This document shows positions 36,242-44,485 of a stretch of DNA of 52,792 nucleotides, in pieces. Numbering within the stretch: position 1 is the stretch's first letter; every line of letters begins with the position of its first letter. This DNA is from an uncultured Pseudomonadales bacterium (GTDB lineage: Bacteria; Pseudomonadota; Gammaproteobacteria; Pseudomonadales; Cellvibrionaceae). The DNA lies in the NCBI GenBank assembly GCA_947494095.1, contig CANLTI010000035.1, positions 1 to 52,792 of the forward strand, given 5' to 3'. Made by a program: the position numbers and the translations under genes. The notes under the pieces are model-generated. The model ran no database searches. It was not told the origin of the DNA and worked only from the letters and a program-made list of their open reading frames with translations.

Positions 36242-36751
36242 TTACCGAGTATATTGTCGCATGGTTAGCTCGCCATTTTTATGGATAAGCTCAATATCTT
36301 TGAGTGCGCTCATGCCAAGCAGTACTTCATTGCCTTGCATGCCCATAGTAATGCTTGCGCGAACATTATGCAGTTGAATATCCCCAAGGCTTAGCGCGGC
36401 AAGGGTTGTTGCGTAGGTAGTTGTGGTGCCGTTAGCTGTGTGGGCGGTACCTTGATAGCCGCGTTTAAGGCCGAGTTGTTGCGCAAGGCTCGCACCTAAC
36501 GACACATGCGTAGCCCCTGTATCGACCAAAAAAGTCACTGGTTTACCATTAATTAAGCCATTAGCCACATAGTGATGCTGGCTATTGCGGCGTAAAACAA
36601 CCTCTGTAACCCCGTTTTGGGTTTGGCTGCCTGGGTTTTGGTTGGGGTTTTTTTTGTGGCTAATCAGTTGGTTAAACAGCATAACCAAGCCTGCCAGTAC
36701 TAGCACCCAGCTTAAATGAAGGAATATTTTACCAATCGAATGACTGTTCAC
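36242..36751 (-). CDS. Membrane-anchored retropepsin-like aspartic protease (clan AA)
   Basis: The 169 residues have one N-terminal membrane helix (about 8-28) followed by a single retroviral-type aspartic protease domain. The active-site loop is FLVDTGATHVSLG. A second conserved block, NEVLLGMSALKDIEL, matches the bacterial TIGR02281-like family. Such proteins are expected to dimerise, each supplying one catalytic aspartate, on the periplasmic side. The physiological substrate is unknown. Confidence 0.88.
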   Translation of the reverse strand: MNSHSIGKIFLHLSWVLVLAGLVMLFNQLISHKKNPNQNPGSQTQNGVTEVVLRRNSQHHYVANGLINGKPVTFLVDTGATHVSLGASLAQQLGLKRGYQGTAHTANGTTTTYATTLAALSLGDIQLHNVRASITMGMQGNEVLLGMSALKDIELIHKNGELTMRQYTR

Positions 36752-36875
36752 GGTACCGCCTTTGAAAATTTAAGGGTGATTATAAAACAAACGACTGTGC
36801 TTGCTGGTTGATTTTTGCTGATTAGGGCGCATTAAATAGTGCTACTTAACCCGTGCAAAATTCTTGGAGACCTCT

Positions 36876-37763
36876 GTGGACTTACCCACCGATATAGCTG
36901 GCGATGCTGGCAGTGTAAATAGTATTGATATTACCTACGAAAACGCCAAGCAATACTTGATTGATGAGTCTGCTGTACGGCCTGTGCTGGTTAGTTTTTG
37001 GGCGAGTTGGGACGAACCTAGCCAGTTAATGCTACCTATATTAGAGCGTTTGGCGGCAGAATACGCCGGCGCCTTTTTGCTGGCTAAAGTCAATGCCGAG
37101 GAGCTGCAACAGCTTGCGGAGCAATTTGGTGTGCAAAGCCTGCCCACGATTATGGTGATGAACCAAGGGCAACCTGTTGATGGTTTACAAGGCCCGCAAA
37201 CCGAGCAAGCCATTAGTGAGCTATTAAACAAATGCTTGCCGGCGCCTTGGCTTGCGGCGGTAGAGCAAGGCTTGGCTAATATAGAGGCCGATAACTTTGC
37301 CGAAGGCATTGCCCAATTGCGCAGTGCCCATGCTGATTCTGGCCAAGATATACAGGTGACCTTTGCGCTGATTGGCGGCCTGATTAAAGCGCGCCGCTTA
37401 GAAGATGCCAGTGTATTGCTAGCCGGTGTAAAAATGGTCGACCAGGGCCAAGAGTACAACCACTTAACGGCACAATTAGAGCTGGCACAAAATGCCGCTA
37501 AAGCGCCGGAAATTGAAGAGCTCGAAGCCAAGCATCAAACCAATCCCGATGACCTTGATGTTGTGCAGGCATTGGCTGCACAGTACTCGCAGCATCATCA
37601 CTACAAAGAGGCATTAGAGCTTTTGTGGGCGGTACTCAATAAAGATTTAAACGCTAAAGAGGGCGAGATTAAGCGCATTTATATGGATGTGCTCTCGGTG
37701 GTGGGCAAAGGCGATCCGCTGGCGATTACCTATTTGCAAAAACTCTATGCAAGGCTTTACTAA
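36876..37763 (+). CDS. cnoX: CnoX/YbbN-type thioredoxin-TPR chaperedoxin lacking active-site cysteines
   Basis: From GTG 36876, which lies 6 bp after a TTGGAGA ribosome site, this is a 295-residue protein. The frame is open to a TTG at 36864 that overlaps the ribosome site. An N-terminal thioredoxin domain (about 18-120; VLVSFWASWDEPSQLMLPIL, FGVQSLPTIMVMNQG) is followed by TPR-like helices, as in E. coli CnoX/YbbN, which holds unfolded substrates for GroEL. The CxxC site reads DEPS, so the protein has no thioredoxin redox activity. E. coli CnoX retains one of these cysteines, so this is a step further. Confidence 0.85.
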   Translation: MDLPTDIAGDAGSVNSIDITYENAKQYLIDESAVRPVLVSFWASWDEPSQLMLPILERLAAEYAGAFLLAKVNAEELQQLAEQFGVQSLPTIMVMNQGQPVDGLQGPQTEQAISELLNKCLPAPWLAAVEQGLANIEADNFAEGIAQLRSAHADSGQDIQVTFALIGGLIKARRLEDASVLLAGVKMVDQGQEYNHLTAQLELAQNAAKAPEIEELEAKHQTNPDDLDVVQALAAQYSQHHHYKEALELLWAVLNKDLNAKEGEIKRIYMDVLSVVGKGDPLAITYLQKLYARLY

Positions 37764-37769
37764 ATGCAG

Positions 37770-37803
37770 TAAGTAAAAAAGGCGCAATAGCGCCTTTTTT
37801 TGG
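37770..37803 (+). terminator. Rho-independent terminator
   Basis: AAAAAAGGCGCAATAGCGCC followed by TTTTTTT, just after the cnoX stop. The stem is GGCGC/GCGCC extended by A-T pairs. Confidence 0.88.
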
Positions 37804-37953
37804 TTCTTTTTTTGTTCCCTATTACGTGGCAGGTTAAAGTTTTATCGGCAAATTTTTGTTCGCTAAACACGCTGCCTTTCGTTAAGCTTGCCTATCAACT
37901 TCGGCCGCTTGTTGTCGCCGGTCTTATTAATACTGATGAAGTAGAGGATGCGC

Positions 37954-39069
37954 ATGCAGCCCCAAGCTAAACCATTAAACCCTAATTTTTCTTCTGGTCC
38001 TTGTAGTCGTCACCCAGGTTACGATATTGCAAATTTAGATGTCGCTACGATTGGTCGCTCGCATCGCTCAAGCGTAGGTAAAGCAGCATTAGGTAAAGCA
38101 TGCAGTAAAACCGCTGAGCTTTTAGGTTTACCAGAGGGTTATCGTGTTGGCATTGTACCGGGCTCTGATACGGGCGCGGTAGAAATGGCTATGTGGTCGT
38201 TATTAGGGGCGCGGCCTGTGGATGTGTGCGGTTGGGAATCTTTTGGCTTGGGCTGGGTGACTGATATTGTTAAGCAGTTAAAGCTTGAAAATACGCGTAT
38301 CTTTAAAGCGGATTATGGCGAGCTACCTAAATTAGAAGAGGTTAATTTTAAGCACGATGTGGTGTTTACCTGGAACGGGACCACCTCGGGTGTCAAGGTT
38401 AAAAATGGCGACTGGATTCCTTGCGACCGCGAAGGCTTAACAATTTGCGATGCGACATCAGCCGTATTTGCGATGGATATTCCGTGGGAAAAGCTCGATG
38501 TTATTACCTATTCGTGGCAAAAAGTATTGGGCAGCGAAGGTGGCCACGGGATGTTGATATTAAGCCCGCGCGCGGTGGCACGTTTGGAATCGTACACGCC
38601 GCCTTGGCCGATGCCTAAATTGTTTCGTATGACTAAAGGCGGTAAGTTAATTGAGGGTATTTTTAAAGGCGAAACAATTAATACGCCCTCTATGTTGGCG
38701 GTTGCCGATTATAATGAAGCACTCGACTGGGTTGAGTCTATAGGCGGCGTGAGCCAAACTATCGCGCGCTGCACGGCTAATTATGAAGCGATTGCAGCAT
38801 TTGTTAATACCACACCCTGGATTGACTTTTTAGCCAAAGACCCTGCAACGCACTCGACCACCAGCGTATGCTTAACGCTTGATGCCAGCCCCGAGCAGGT
38901 GAAGGATATTGTTAAATGGCTAGATACTGAAGGCGTGGCTTACGATATTGGTGGCTACCGCGATGCGCCACCGAGCATTCGCATTTGGTGTGGTGCAACG
39001 GTAGAGGCGAGTGATGTGACTTTGTTAATGCCCTGGATTGAATGGGCTTACAAAAAAGTGGTAGGCTAA
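37954..39069 (+). CDS. serC: Phosphoserine aminotransferase SerC (TIGR01365-like type)
   Basis: This PLP enzyme transaminates 3-phosphohydroxypyruvate to phosphoserine in serine synthesis. From the second ATG (37954), spaced 6 bp from AGAGG, it has 371 residues; the ATG at 37948 touches the ribosome site. [15 protein letters not shown] and [11 protein letters not shown] mark the less common SerC branch, known in Methanosarcina and alphaproteobacteria, rather than the E. coli type. The PLP lysine is Lys190 in [14 protein letters not shown]. The downstream serA partner is decayed. A terminator follows. Confidence 0.92.
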   Translation: MQPQAKPLNPNFSSGPCSRHPGYDIANLDVATIGRSHRSSVGKAALGKACSKTAELLGLPEGYRVGIVPGSDTGAVEMAMWSLLGARPVDVCGWESFGLGWVTDIVKQLKLENTRIFKADYGELPKLEEVNFKHDVVFTWNGTTSGVKVKNGDWIPCDREGLTICDATSAVFAMDIPWEKLDVITYSWQKVLGSEGGHGMLILSPRAVARLESYTPPWPMPKLFRMTKGGKLIEGIFKGETINTPSMLAVADYNEALDWVESIGGVSQTIARCTANYEAIAAFVNTTPWIDFLAKDPATHSTTSVCLTLDASPEQVKDIVKWLDTEGVAYDIGGYRDAPPSIRIWCGATVEASDVTLLMPWIEWAYKKVVG

Positions 39070-39082
39070 TGTGACGATCAAA

Positions 39083-39112
39083 ATACCGCAATAATTTGCG
39101 GTATTTTTTTGT
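39083..39112 (+). terminator. Rho-independent terminator of serC
   Basis: ACCGCAAATTATTGCGGT-type hairpin (ACCGCAATAATTTGCGGT) directly followed by a T-tract, 20 bp after the serC stop. Confidence 0.88.
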
Positions 39113-39132
39113 CTGTTTATTAATAATTATTG

Positions 39133-39374
39133 GTAACTATTCAGTCAAGTTAACAAACCCCTCTTGGCAGAGTGCTGATGGGTTATTTTTTGGGCATTTA
39201 AGCGCCGGGCCTTGCAGGGAAAGCAAGGGGTAGACAGTGCACCTGCATAGGGATATGCAAGATTAGACTTTGCAGGAGCACAAAGTCGAGGAGCACACTA
39301 TCGAGAGCGCTATATAGCGCCCGCCTCAGTCAATGATTCATTAGCGCCAGATTTTAGCTCCTCCAAATAGTGAC
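39133..39374. mobile_element. IS66-like MITE, long form, decayed right end
   Basis: A perfect left end GTAACTATTCAG is followed by the family core and the same extra hairpin block of about 95 bp as in the 13464 copy (CTTGCAGGGAAAGCAAG; TGCATAGGGATATGCA; GACTTTG...CAAAGTC). The right end reads CTCCAAATAGTGAC and has drifted from CTCTGAATAGTTAC. No target duplication remains. Confidence 0.8.
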
Positions 39375-39397
39375 TGACTGTTTGAATAAAAGTGGTG

Positions 39398-39485
39398 TAA
39401 AAAAGCCCCTACCCAAAGGTAGAGGCAAATCAAAAAAACAAACTTACCCGCTCAACTGCAGCTGTTAACCGGGTAAGTTTTATAC
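39398..39485. terminator. Two consecutive hairpins, possibly minus-strand terminators
   Basis: GCCCCTACC...GGTAGAGGC (39404-39426) is preceded on the plus strand by six A, giving a T-tract on the minus strand. A second hairpin, AAACTTACCCG...CGGGTAAGTTT (39438-39480), follows. No intact minus-strand gene feeds into them, so they may be leftovers of a deleted gene. Confidence 0.45.
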
Positions 39486-39661
39486 TGCACAAGTTTTGCC
39501 AATAATAAAAAGGCAATAAGAATCAAAGCTCTAAGCTTATTGGTGCTGCGGCGCTTTATTTTTTTGTCAATTAATTCGACATTTATTGCGATAAAAGCGT
39601 TAGCCTGCGCAAAGCATTTTACCGCCAGTCGTTTTACCCGGTGTACCGGTTTGCGCTTGCT

Positions 39662-39960
39662 ATGCAAGTCGCCGGCTTTGACCCTGTGCTATGGGTCGAG
39701 GCTGCATAGCGTTTGCCAGCACAGGTAGAGCGCAAAGGCAATCTCGCCAGTTTATTGGCCGTGAGTGACTATGTGACATTACATGTGCCTGCGCAATAGC
39801 GACTAATTTCATGACCTCTGAATAATTACATTTTGTTTTGCTCAATGTTACGCGTGAGGCCATTGTAGATACGGCGGCGGTTTTGGCGGCACTTGATACC
39901 GGTAAACTGCGCAAATATGTGTGTGACTTTCCTGAGCCATCAGCGCTAAAGGCGCTGTAA
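39662..39960 (+). pseudogene. serA: serA remnant (D-3-phosphoglycerate dehydrogenase)
   Basis: Two fragments in different frames resemble phosphoglycerate dehydrogenase. The first (39662-39795) reads MQVAGFDPVLWVEAA, a stop (TAG where TGG is expected), then RLPAQVERKGNLASLLAVSD and YVTLHVPAQ. The second (39835-39960) reads VLLNVTREAIVDTAAVLAAL and then DTGKLRKYVCDFPEP before a stop. Both are NAD-domain segments in the right order. Between them about 40 bp, including a MITE terminus, replaces the roughly 25 missing codons. The N-terminal part and the ACT domain are gone. Adjacency to serC fits a former serC-serA operon. Confidence 0.8.
39815..39829. mobile_element. Solo MITE right terminus inside the serA remnant
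   Basis: ACCTCTGAATAATTAC matches the family right end ACCTCTGAATAGTTAC at all but one base. No other part of the element is present on either side. It lies exactly at the frame break of the serA pseudogene. Confidence 0.5.
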
Positions 39961-40244
39961 TCCACCAAAATCCATATTAGTGATAAAGCGGTTGCCAAGG
40001 GCGCCGCTTTTTTTATTTCTGCAACACTATTGTGTAAAAATAGAATACTAGTGATTATAAAAAATCGACTTATAACAGCTTTTTATGTGTTTTTTTAGTA
40101 CAGTAGGCAAAGCTTAAGGTCTAAATAACTATTTAACTTTGAGAACATATGTCAATAGCTATGAGATGTATGGCTTAATAACGTGTAAAGCGTCGAGTAG
40201 TGCAGCGCGCGCGATACCCAAAATCCCTTGTATCAGGTATGAAA
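39961..40244. other. Upstream region of the esterase gene
   Basis: No gene is recognised. The frame of the esterase is open from a GTG at 40200 but lacks a ribosome site there. Promoter elements are not obvious in the AT-rich 40020-40180 stretch. Confidence 0.45.
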
Positions 40245-43202
40245 ATGTACAACAAACTTACGAATGGAATGCGATTAGTGGGGGCGATTAAGCCCGTGCT
40301 ACTTTTTAGTTCAGCATTAATTTTGTCGGCCTGTGTGGCAGATGATAAAGGCGAGCAGCCTCCAGTGTCGTCATCTTCGGTGATGAGCTCTACGGCGACG
40401 AGTAGCAGTGCCGCGATAAGCTCTATGCCCGTCTCGAGTGCAGCAGAATCTAGCGCACCAAGCAGCATGCCGCCAGCGAGTTCGGTAGCGTCATCATCAA
40501 GTGCTGTGGTCGTCAGCTCAAGCGTTGCTAGCAGCTCTAGCTCGGTAGTGGCAAGCAGCTCAAGTGTTGCTGTAAGCTCGAGCTCGATTATGCAAAGCTC
40601 TTCAGTAAGCTCTGTAATAAGTTCTTCAATAAGCTCTTCAATAAGCTCTTCAATAAGTTCGCAAGCTTCTTCGGAGATGAGTAGCTCCGCGCCATCGAAT
40701 GAGTTAGGGGCTATTGTGCCGCGTACATCGTGCCCTAAAGGCCCGGTAGCACTTGAGGTAGCTGGCGGTGCTTGGCCTCCAGCCTATGCCCACGCAACTA
40801 ACCACGATAATGATGTGGTCCCCGATTTTAAAGACTATATGAAAGAGCAGCCTCGCTTTGAAACCGCCGATGTGTCTATGGCTTGGGCGCTACACGAGCC
40901 TTTTCAAGCAGAAGGTAATCCGGAGGGCTTGTATCCATTAGTGGTTTATTTACACGGTGGCTCTGAGGCTATGGATACGCCTTTTATGGATAACCGCCAT
41001 GCAAAATCATTTTTTGCTTCTTCTCAGTCATTGTTAACACCGCAAAATCGTGAGAACAAACCGGCTTATATCTTTGCGCCTTTTTGTGATAGCAAGGCGC
41101 CTAGTGGTAAAAAATGCGCATTTGGTGGTGCCGAGTGGGCCTCAAATGGTTACGGTGCTTTTGGTGCCGAGCTTAACGGCAAGGGCTCACCTTATGGTGC
41201 GGCCGTAGAAGCTGTTATTGAGCGCTTAATTGCTACTAAGCAAGTTGACCCTGCACGTATTTATGTCACAGGCCCATCTATGGGTGGTGGTGGTAGCTGG
41301 GATCTAGCCGGTCGCCGTCCAGACCTTATTGCAGCGGCAATTCCGTTAGCGGGTCATCCTTTAAACGATACATCACTACAAACATTGGCCGACTATAAGG
41401 TGCCTGTTTGGTCTCATCACGGTAAAAAAGATGCAACCAATAGCTACAGTGTGGCCAAAACTGCAATAGCCTCTCTCGCAAATAAAGGCGGCTGCGCATG
41501 GCAAACGGCGTATATTCCTTCTCAAAATCTAGCCGACGATGACCCTGCCGATAGTAACCCCAGCGATGCCATTCACAATATTTGGGCGCGCGCTTATACC
41601 AATCCAGAGTTATGGGATTGGGTTTTTGCACAGCGCCAACCGCGTTCGGGTGATGTGGTTGAAGAGTCTTCTTCTAGTCAAGAGGCGAGCTCTAGTGTAG
41701 GGGTAAGCTCGAGCGCTGCTTCGAGTACTGGCACCGTGGGTAACCCTGATGCGGTTTTATTCCAAGATGATTTTGAAGGCGACAGTATTGGTAGCTTGCC
41801 TAAAAATTGGAGTTTTTATCACCGCTACAGTCAGCAAAACCCCAATACCAACGATGTATCGGTTGTGGCAGGCAATGGTGGCAAAGCGGTCATGGTGAAA
41901 GATATTGGCGGTCAAGCACCGAGCTTTATTGCTTATGAGCCGGCTAACCCCGAGTCTATTACTCAGCTGTATATTCGCGCTATGGTTAAGCCCTCGCGTG
42001 CGCTAGGCAATGACAGTGGTATTAATCATTCACATTTTATAGCCACCCAAAAAACACCTTACAGCTCTAACGATGCTGAGTTCCGTTTTGGTGAAGTGAA
42101 AAAGGGCTTGGGTATTGGCACTAGCCAGCCAGACGACTTAGCGCCTTCTGGTCAAGCCACTGCAAATCATAGTACAACATTGATCCCTGCCGATACATGG
42201 AGCTGTATAGAGGTTGGCATTCACACAGAAGGCGACGATAAAGTCACCTCTTGGATGAACGATGAATTGCTGATTGAAGTTGGCGGCGATACGCCTTGGC
42301 AAAATGGTGCAGGTAGCGAGTTTATGCAAGGCGCCTTTAATTTGGTGTTGTTAGGCTGGCACGGCTTTAGTGCCTCTACAAGCCATATGATGTTTGATGA
42401 TATTGTAATCTCGACCGAGCGCATTGGTTGTGGTGGCAGTACGCCGGCCAGCTCAAGTGCCGGGTCCAGCTCAAGTATGGGTTCAAGTTCAAGCGAAGGT
42501 TCGGTGTCGTCTTTCCCTGCTGATGATGGCACGGTTTTAGATGCTAATAACCACTACGATGCACCTAAAGCGGCGGTTGCGCCTGTTATTGATGGTGAAA
42601 TAGATGGCGTTTGGGCCAGCGCGACTTGGATGGCTATGGATGTGGCTTGGACGGGTTTTGAAGGTTTAACCGCACCATCGAGTAGCGATGACTTTAACGG
42701 TAAGTACAAAGCCATATGGGATGAAGATTATCTGTATTTATTGTTTGATATTACCGATGATGTCATTAATACCGATGGTCAGTACTATCAGCAAGATACA
42801 GTAGAGCTATTTATCGATGAGGACCAAAGTGGCGGCGCACATGAGCAAAGTTATAACGCCTTTGCTTATCACATCAGCCATAACCTCATTGTTGAAGATA
42901 AAGGCGGCAATAATTACAAAAGCCATATTACGGCCGCTATTAATACCGAGGGTAGTCGTCATGTTTGGGAGATTCGCGTTAAAATATTTGCCGACCATAA
43001 CGGTTATGTGCCCAGCGAAGAAGCCGCTGCACGCATTAAATTGGCGGCGGGTAAAATAATGGGCTTTACCCCAAGTTATATTGATAACGATGGTAACGGT
43101 AGGCGTGATCACTTTATGAGCTCGGTTGATACGCCAGAGCATCAAAGCAATCAAGGCTATCAAAATGCCGACGGCTTCGGTTCTATTATGCTTGTAGAGT
43201 AA
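40245..43202 (+). CDS. Secreted multidomain carbohydrate esterase with polyserine linkers and CBM9
   Basis: From ATG 40245 (AGG 7 bp upstream) this is a 985-residue lipoprotein with lipobox ILSAC (Cys30). Order: polyserine linker (about 42-150), alpha/beta-hydrolase of the CE1/PHB-depolymerase type (about 155-470), second Ser linker (473-496), beta-sandwich lectin-like domain (about 503-730), third Ser linker (732-756), and C-terminal CBM9-like module (about 770-985). The esterase has LVVYLHGGSEAMD, nucleophile Ser345 in TGPSMGGGG, Asp396 in HHGKKD and His444 in IHNIW. CBM9 binds ends of xylan/cellulose chains, so the likely substrate is acylated or feruloylated xylan. ATG 40239 is an alternative start. 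Confidence 0.88.
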   Translation: MYNKLTNGMRLVGAIKPVLLFSSALILSACVADDKGEQPPVSSSSVMSSTATSSSAAISSMPVSSAAESSAPSSMPPASSVASSSSAVVVSSSVASSSSSVVASSSSVAVSSSSIMQSSSVSSVISSSISSSISSSISSQASSEMSSSAPSNELGAIVPRTSCPKGPVALEVAGGAWPPAYAHATNHDNDVVPDFKDYMKEQPRFETADVSMAWALHEPFQAEGNPEGLYPLVVYLHGGSEAMDTPFMDNRHAKSFFASSQSLLTPQNRENKPAYIFAPFCDSKAPSGKKCAFGGAEWASNGYGAFGAELNGKGSPYGAAVEAVIERLIATKQVDPARIYVTGPSMGGGGSWDLAGRRPDLIAAAIPLAGHPLNDTSLQTLADYKVPVWSHHGKKDATNSYSVAKTAIASLANKGGCAWQTAYIPSQNLADDDPADSNPSDAIHNIWARAYTNPELWDWVFAQRQPRSGDVVEESSSSQEASSSVGVSSSAASSTGTVGNPDAVLFQDDFEGDSIGSLPKNWSFYHRYSQQNPNTNDVSVVAGNGGKAVMVKDIGGQAPSFIAYEPANPESITQLYIRAMVKPSRALGNDSGINHSHFIATQKTPYSSNDAEFRFGEVKKGLGIGTSQPDDLAPSGQATANHSTTLIPADTWSCIEVGIHTEGDDKVTSWMNDELLIEVGGDTPWQNGAGSEFMQGAFNLVLLGWHGFSASTSHMMFDDIVISTERIGCGGSTPASSSAGSSSSMGSSSSEGSVSSFPADDGTVLDANNHYDAPKAAVAPVIDGEIDGVWASATWMAMDVAWTGFEGLTAPSSSDDFNGKYKAIWDEDYLYLLFDITDDVINTDGQYYQQDTVELFIDEDQSGGAHEQSYNAFAYHISHNLIVEDKGGNNYKSHITAAINTEGSRHVWEIRVKIFADHNGYVPSEEAAARIKLAAGKIMGFTPSYIDNDGNGRRDHFMSSVDTPEHQSNQGYQNADGFGSIMLVE

Positions 43203-43275
43203 CCGCTATTATGTAACGCAAGCCACCGCGTTAACCCCAAAAACCCAGCTTAGGCTGGGTTTTTTTGTATGGGGT
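43200..43275. repeat. Terminator-containing direct repeat, left copy
   Basis: Beginning at the esterase stop (TAACCGCTATTATGTAACGC), this roughly 75-bp segment recurs at 48667-48742 with about three quarters of bases identical, including GCCACCGCGTTAAC, CCAAA and GTTTTTTGTATGGG. The two copies bracket the accessory island. Confidence 0.65.
43237..43269 (+). terminator. Rho-independent terminator of the esterase gene
   Basis: AACCCAGC-TTAG-GCTGGGTT hairpin followed by seven T, 35 bp after the stop codon. Confidence 0.9.
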
Positions 43276-43287
43276 GTCGCCACCTGC

Positions 43288-43378
43288 GCCACCCATTCAA
43301 GGCACGCGGCAAGTACTTCCCTGTAGGCTCTAGTCGGCATCCTGCCTTCTAAGGCCTTGAATAAATAACACGGGTGGC
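43288..43378. repeat. Conserved-loop hairpin element, copy A
   Basis: Arms CCATTCAAGG and CCTTGAAT, extended outward by CCACCC/GGGTGG, enclose a loop region of about 50 nt containing AAGTACTTCCCTGTAGGCTC and TCGGCATCCTGCCTTCTAAG. The same loop is present in copies B and C. Copy A is followed by a segment matching the 3' end of the integrase fragment. Confidence 0.8.
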
Positions 43379-43463
43379 TTTTGAATTATTTTACTGTTTT
43401 TGTATTTTCTCCATGCTTGCCTTGCTAGATGCTCTTTCAAATGCTGCCTTGCTATTATACGGG

Positions 43464-43566
43464 CGCCACCCGCGTTATCCATTCAAGGCACGCGGCAAGT
43501 ACTTCCCTGTAGGCTCCAGTCGGCATCCTGCCTTCTAAGGCCTTGAATAAATAACACGGGTGGCTT
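43464..43566. repeat. Conserved-loop hairpin element, copy B
   Basis: This copy has a nearly continuous 24-bp stem: GCCACCCGCGTTAT..ATTCAAGG against CCTTGAATAAATAACACGGG plus TGGC, with only three unpaired positions. The loop is the same as in copy A. Copies A and B are 186 bp apart, a tandem duplication that includes the tail of the intI fragment. Confidence 0.85.
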
Positions 43567-43576
43567 TTGAATTGTT

Positions 43577-43792
43577 TTACTGTTTTTGTATTTTCTCCAT
43601 GCCTGCTCTGCTAGATGCTAAATGGCTTAAAAATAGCTCAATATGAACGCTACTCATATCTTTGGGGCGCTGCTTTTGATGGAGCAGGATGTAACGCTTG
43701 ATCCAAAAGGTATAGGTTTGGATCGTGCGTAGTGCATAGTGATGTGAAACCATATGCTTGTGGATATCATTTAGGAAGGGTGAATGAGCCAT
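43577..43792 (-). pseudogene. intI: Collapsed integron integrase (intI) fragment
   Basis: This 71-residue frame begins FLNDIHKHMVSHHYALRTIQ, then TYTFWIKRYILLHQ and IELFLSHLASSR. That is the N-terminal SAM-like DNA-binding domain of integron-type tyrosine recombinases such as VchIntIA. After residue 62 it runs into AGMEKIQKQ and stops, so the catalytic domain with the RHRRY residues is missing (IntI is normally about 320 residues). Its minus-strand orientation, with its 5' end facing an attI-like site and plus-strand cassettes, is exactly the integron layout. It cannot catalyse recombination. Confidence 0.75.
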
Positions 43793-44009
43793 GGAGATAC
43801 TTCAATTTTTACTGTGTAAGTATACAGTTTAGGGGCGATTCGGTATTTTTCTTGAAATGGCATAGATTTTTTCCGTCTATCTATGCTCTAGATTGGTGCG
43901 GCTCTGTATAAGTCTTGCCGCGCGGGCTTGAGCCATGCTAGATTCGTGGAAAACTTAGATATACGGATTGAGGTCCAGAGATATATGGGTTTTTTCCGTC
44001 TAATATAAT

Positions 44010-44016
44010 GTTAGCT
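44010..44016 (+). other. attI-like core recombination site (GTTAGCT)
   Basis: GTTAGCT lies about 218 bp upstream of the intI fragment start and is identical to the 3' core (R') of the attC at 45157-45163. In integrons the attI and attC cores share GTTRRRY-type sequence, with exchange between G and TT. The site therefore marks the probable start of the first cassette (44011). Confidence 0.55.
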
Positions 44017-44032
44017 TACTATATATACCTAC

Positions 44033-44268
44033 CAGGGTAATCCCACTTAAATAAGGCTTGTTAATGGCACGTTTAGCGAAGATAGAAGCACAAGACTTAT
44101 TCTCTTCACTTTGAGCGCATCGGATGCGCCTTTTGAAGGCCGCTCAAGCCATCCGTGGGCGCTATTGAAGCGCTCCCTGCGCTTCAATGCCTCTCAAATA
44201 CGGATCCGATGAGAGTTGTGGCTATTTTATGAGCAAAAGCTCTAAAATTTAAGTGGGATTACCCTGAG
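44033..44268. mobile_element. Small IS-derived element with 20-bp TIRs and target duplication
   Basis: CAGGGTAATCCCACTTAAAT at 44033-44052 and its exact reverse complement at 44247-44266 form perfect 20-bp terminal repeats. ATACCTAC flanks both sides (44025-44032 and 44269-44276, with AG between on the right), as expected for an 8-bp target duplication. Inside, an ATG opens MARLAKIEAQDLFSSL and stops, which looks like the first codons of a transposase, so this is probably an internally deleted insertion sequence. It also contains a GCCGCTCAAGCCATCC piece shared with the other MITE family. Confidence 0.75.
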
Positions 44269-44319
44269 ATACCTACGAAGTTGAGTGTTGCTGCAAGTAA
44301 TTCTAAAGATCATTATTTG

Positions 44320-44347
44320 TTGACGAAGTCGGATATTCTAGTATAGT
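44320..44347 (+). promoter_or_regulatory. Sigma70-like promoter for the first cassette
   Basis: TTGACG (44320-44325) and TATAGT (44342-44347) are separated by 16 bp. The position, downstream of the attI-like site, suggests a cassette-borne promoter rather than the integron Pc. Confidence 0.6.
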
Positions 44348-44384
44348 CAGTTGATTGATGTAGCAGACATGTTTATTACATGAC

Positions 44385-44485
44385 ATCACGTAACCCTTTG
44401 TGGGTCGAGGCAGTGCCCGGTAATGACGTTCTGAATCCAAGAGTAATTCCTTGGCGAAGGCTCCCTAGATGGAGCCTTTGTTATT
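44385..44485 (+). promoter_or_regulatory. Hairpin-rich leader, possible structured RNA or attenuator
   Basis: Successive inverted repeats are seen: GGG..GCCC around 44401-44419, CCAAGAGTAATTCCTTGG (44438-44455) and AAGGCTCCCTAGATGGAGCC (44458-44477) followed by TTTGTTATT. The last resembles a weak terminator shortly before the GTG start at 44511. I do not recognise a known riboswitch class. Confidence 0.4.

Noticed and set aside
43288..43566. Hairpin copies A and B as a CRISPR array
   Set aside because: Only two tandem copies 186 bp apart, with similar rather than unique intervening sequence and no cas genes.
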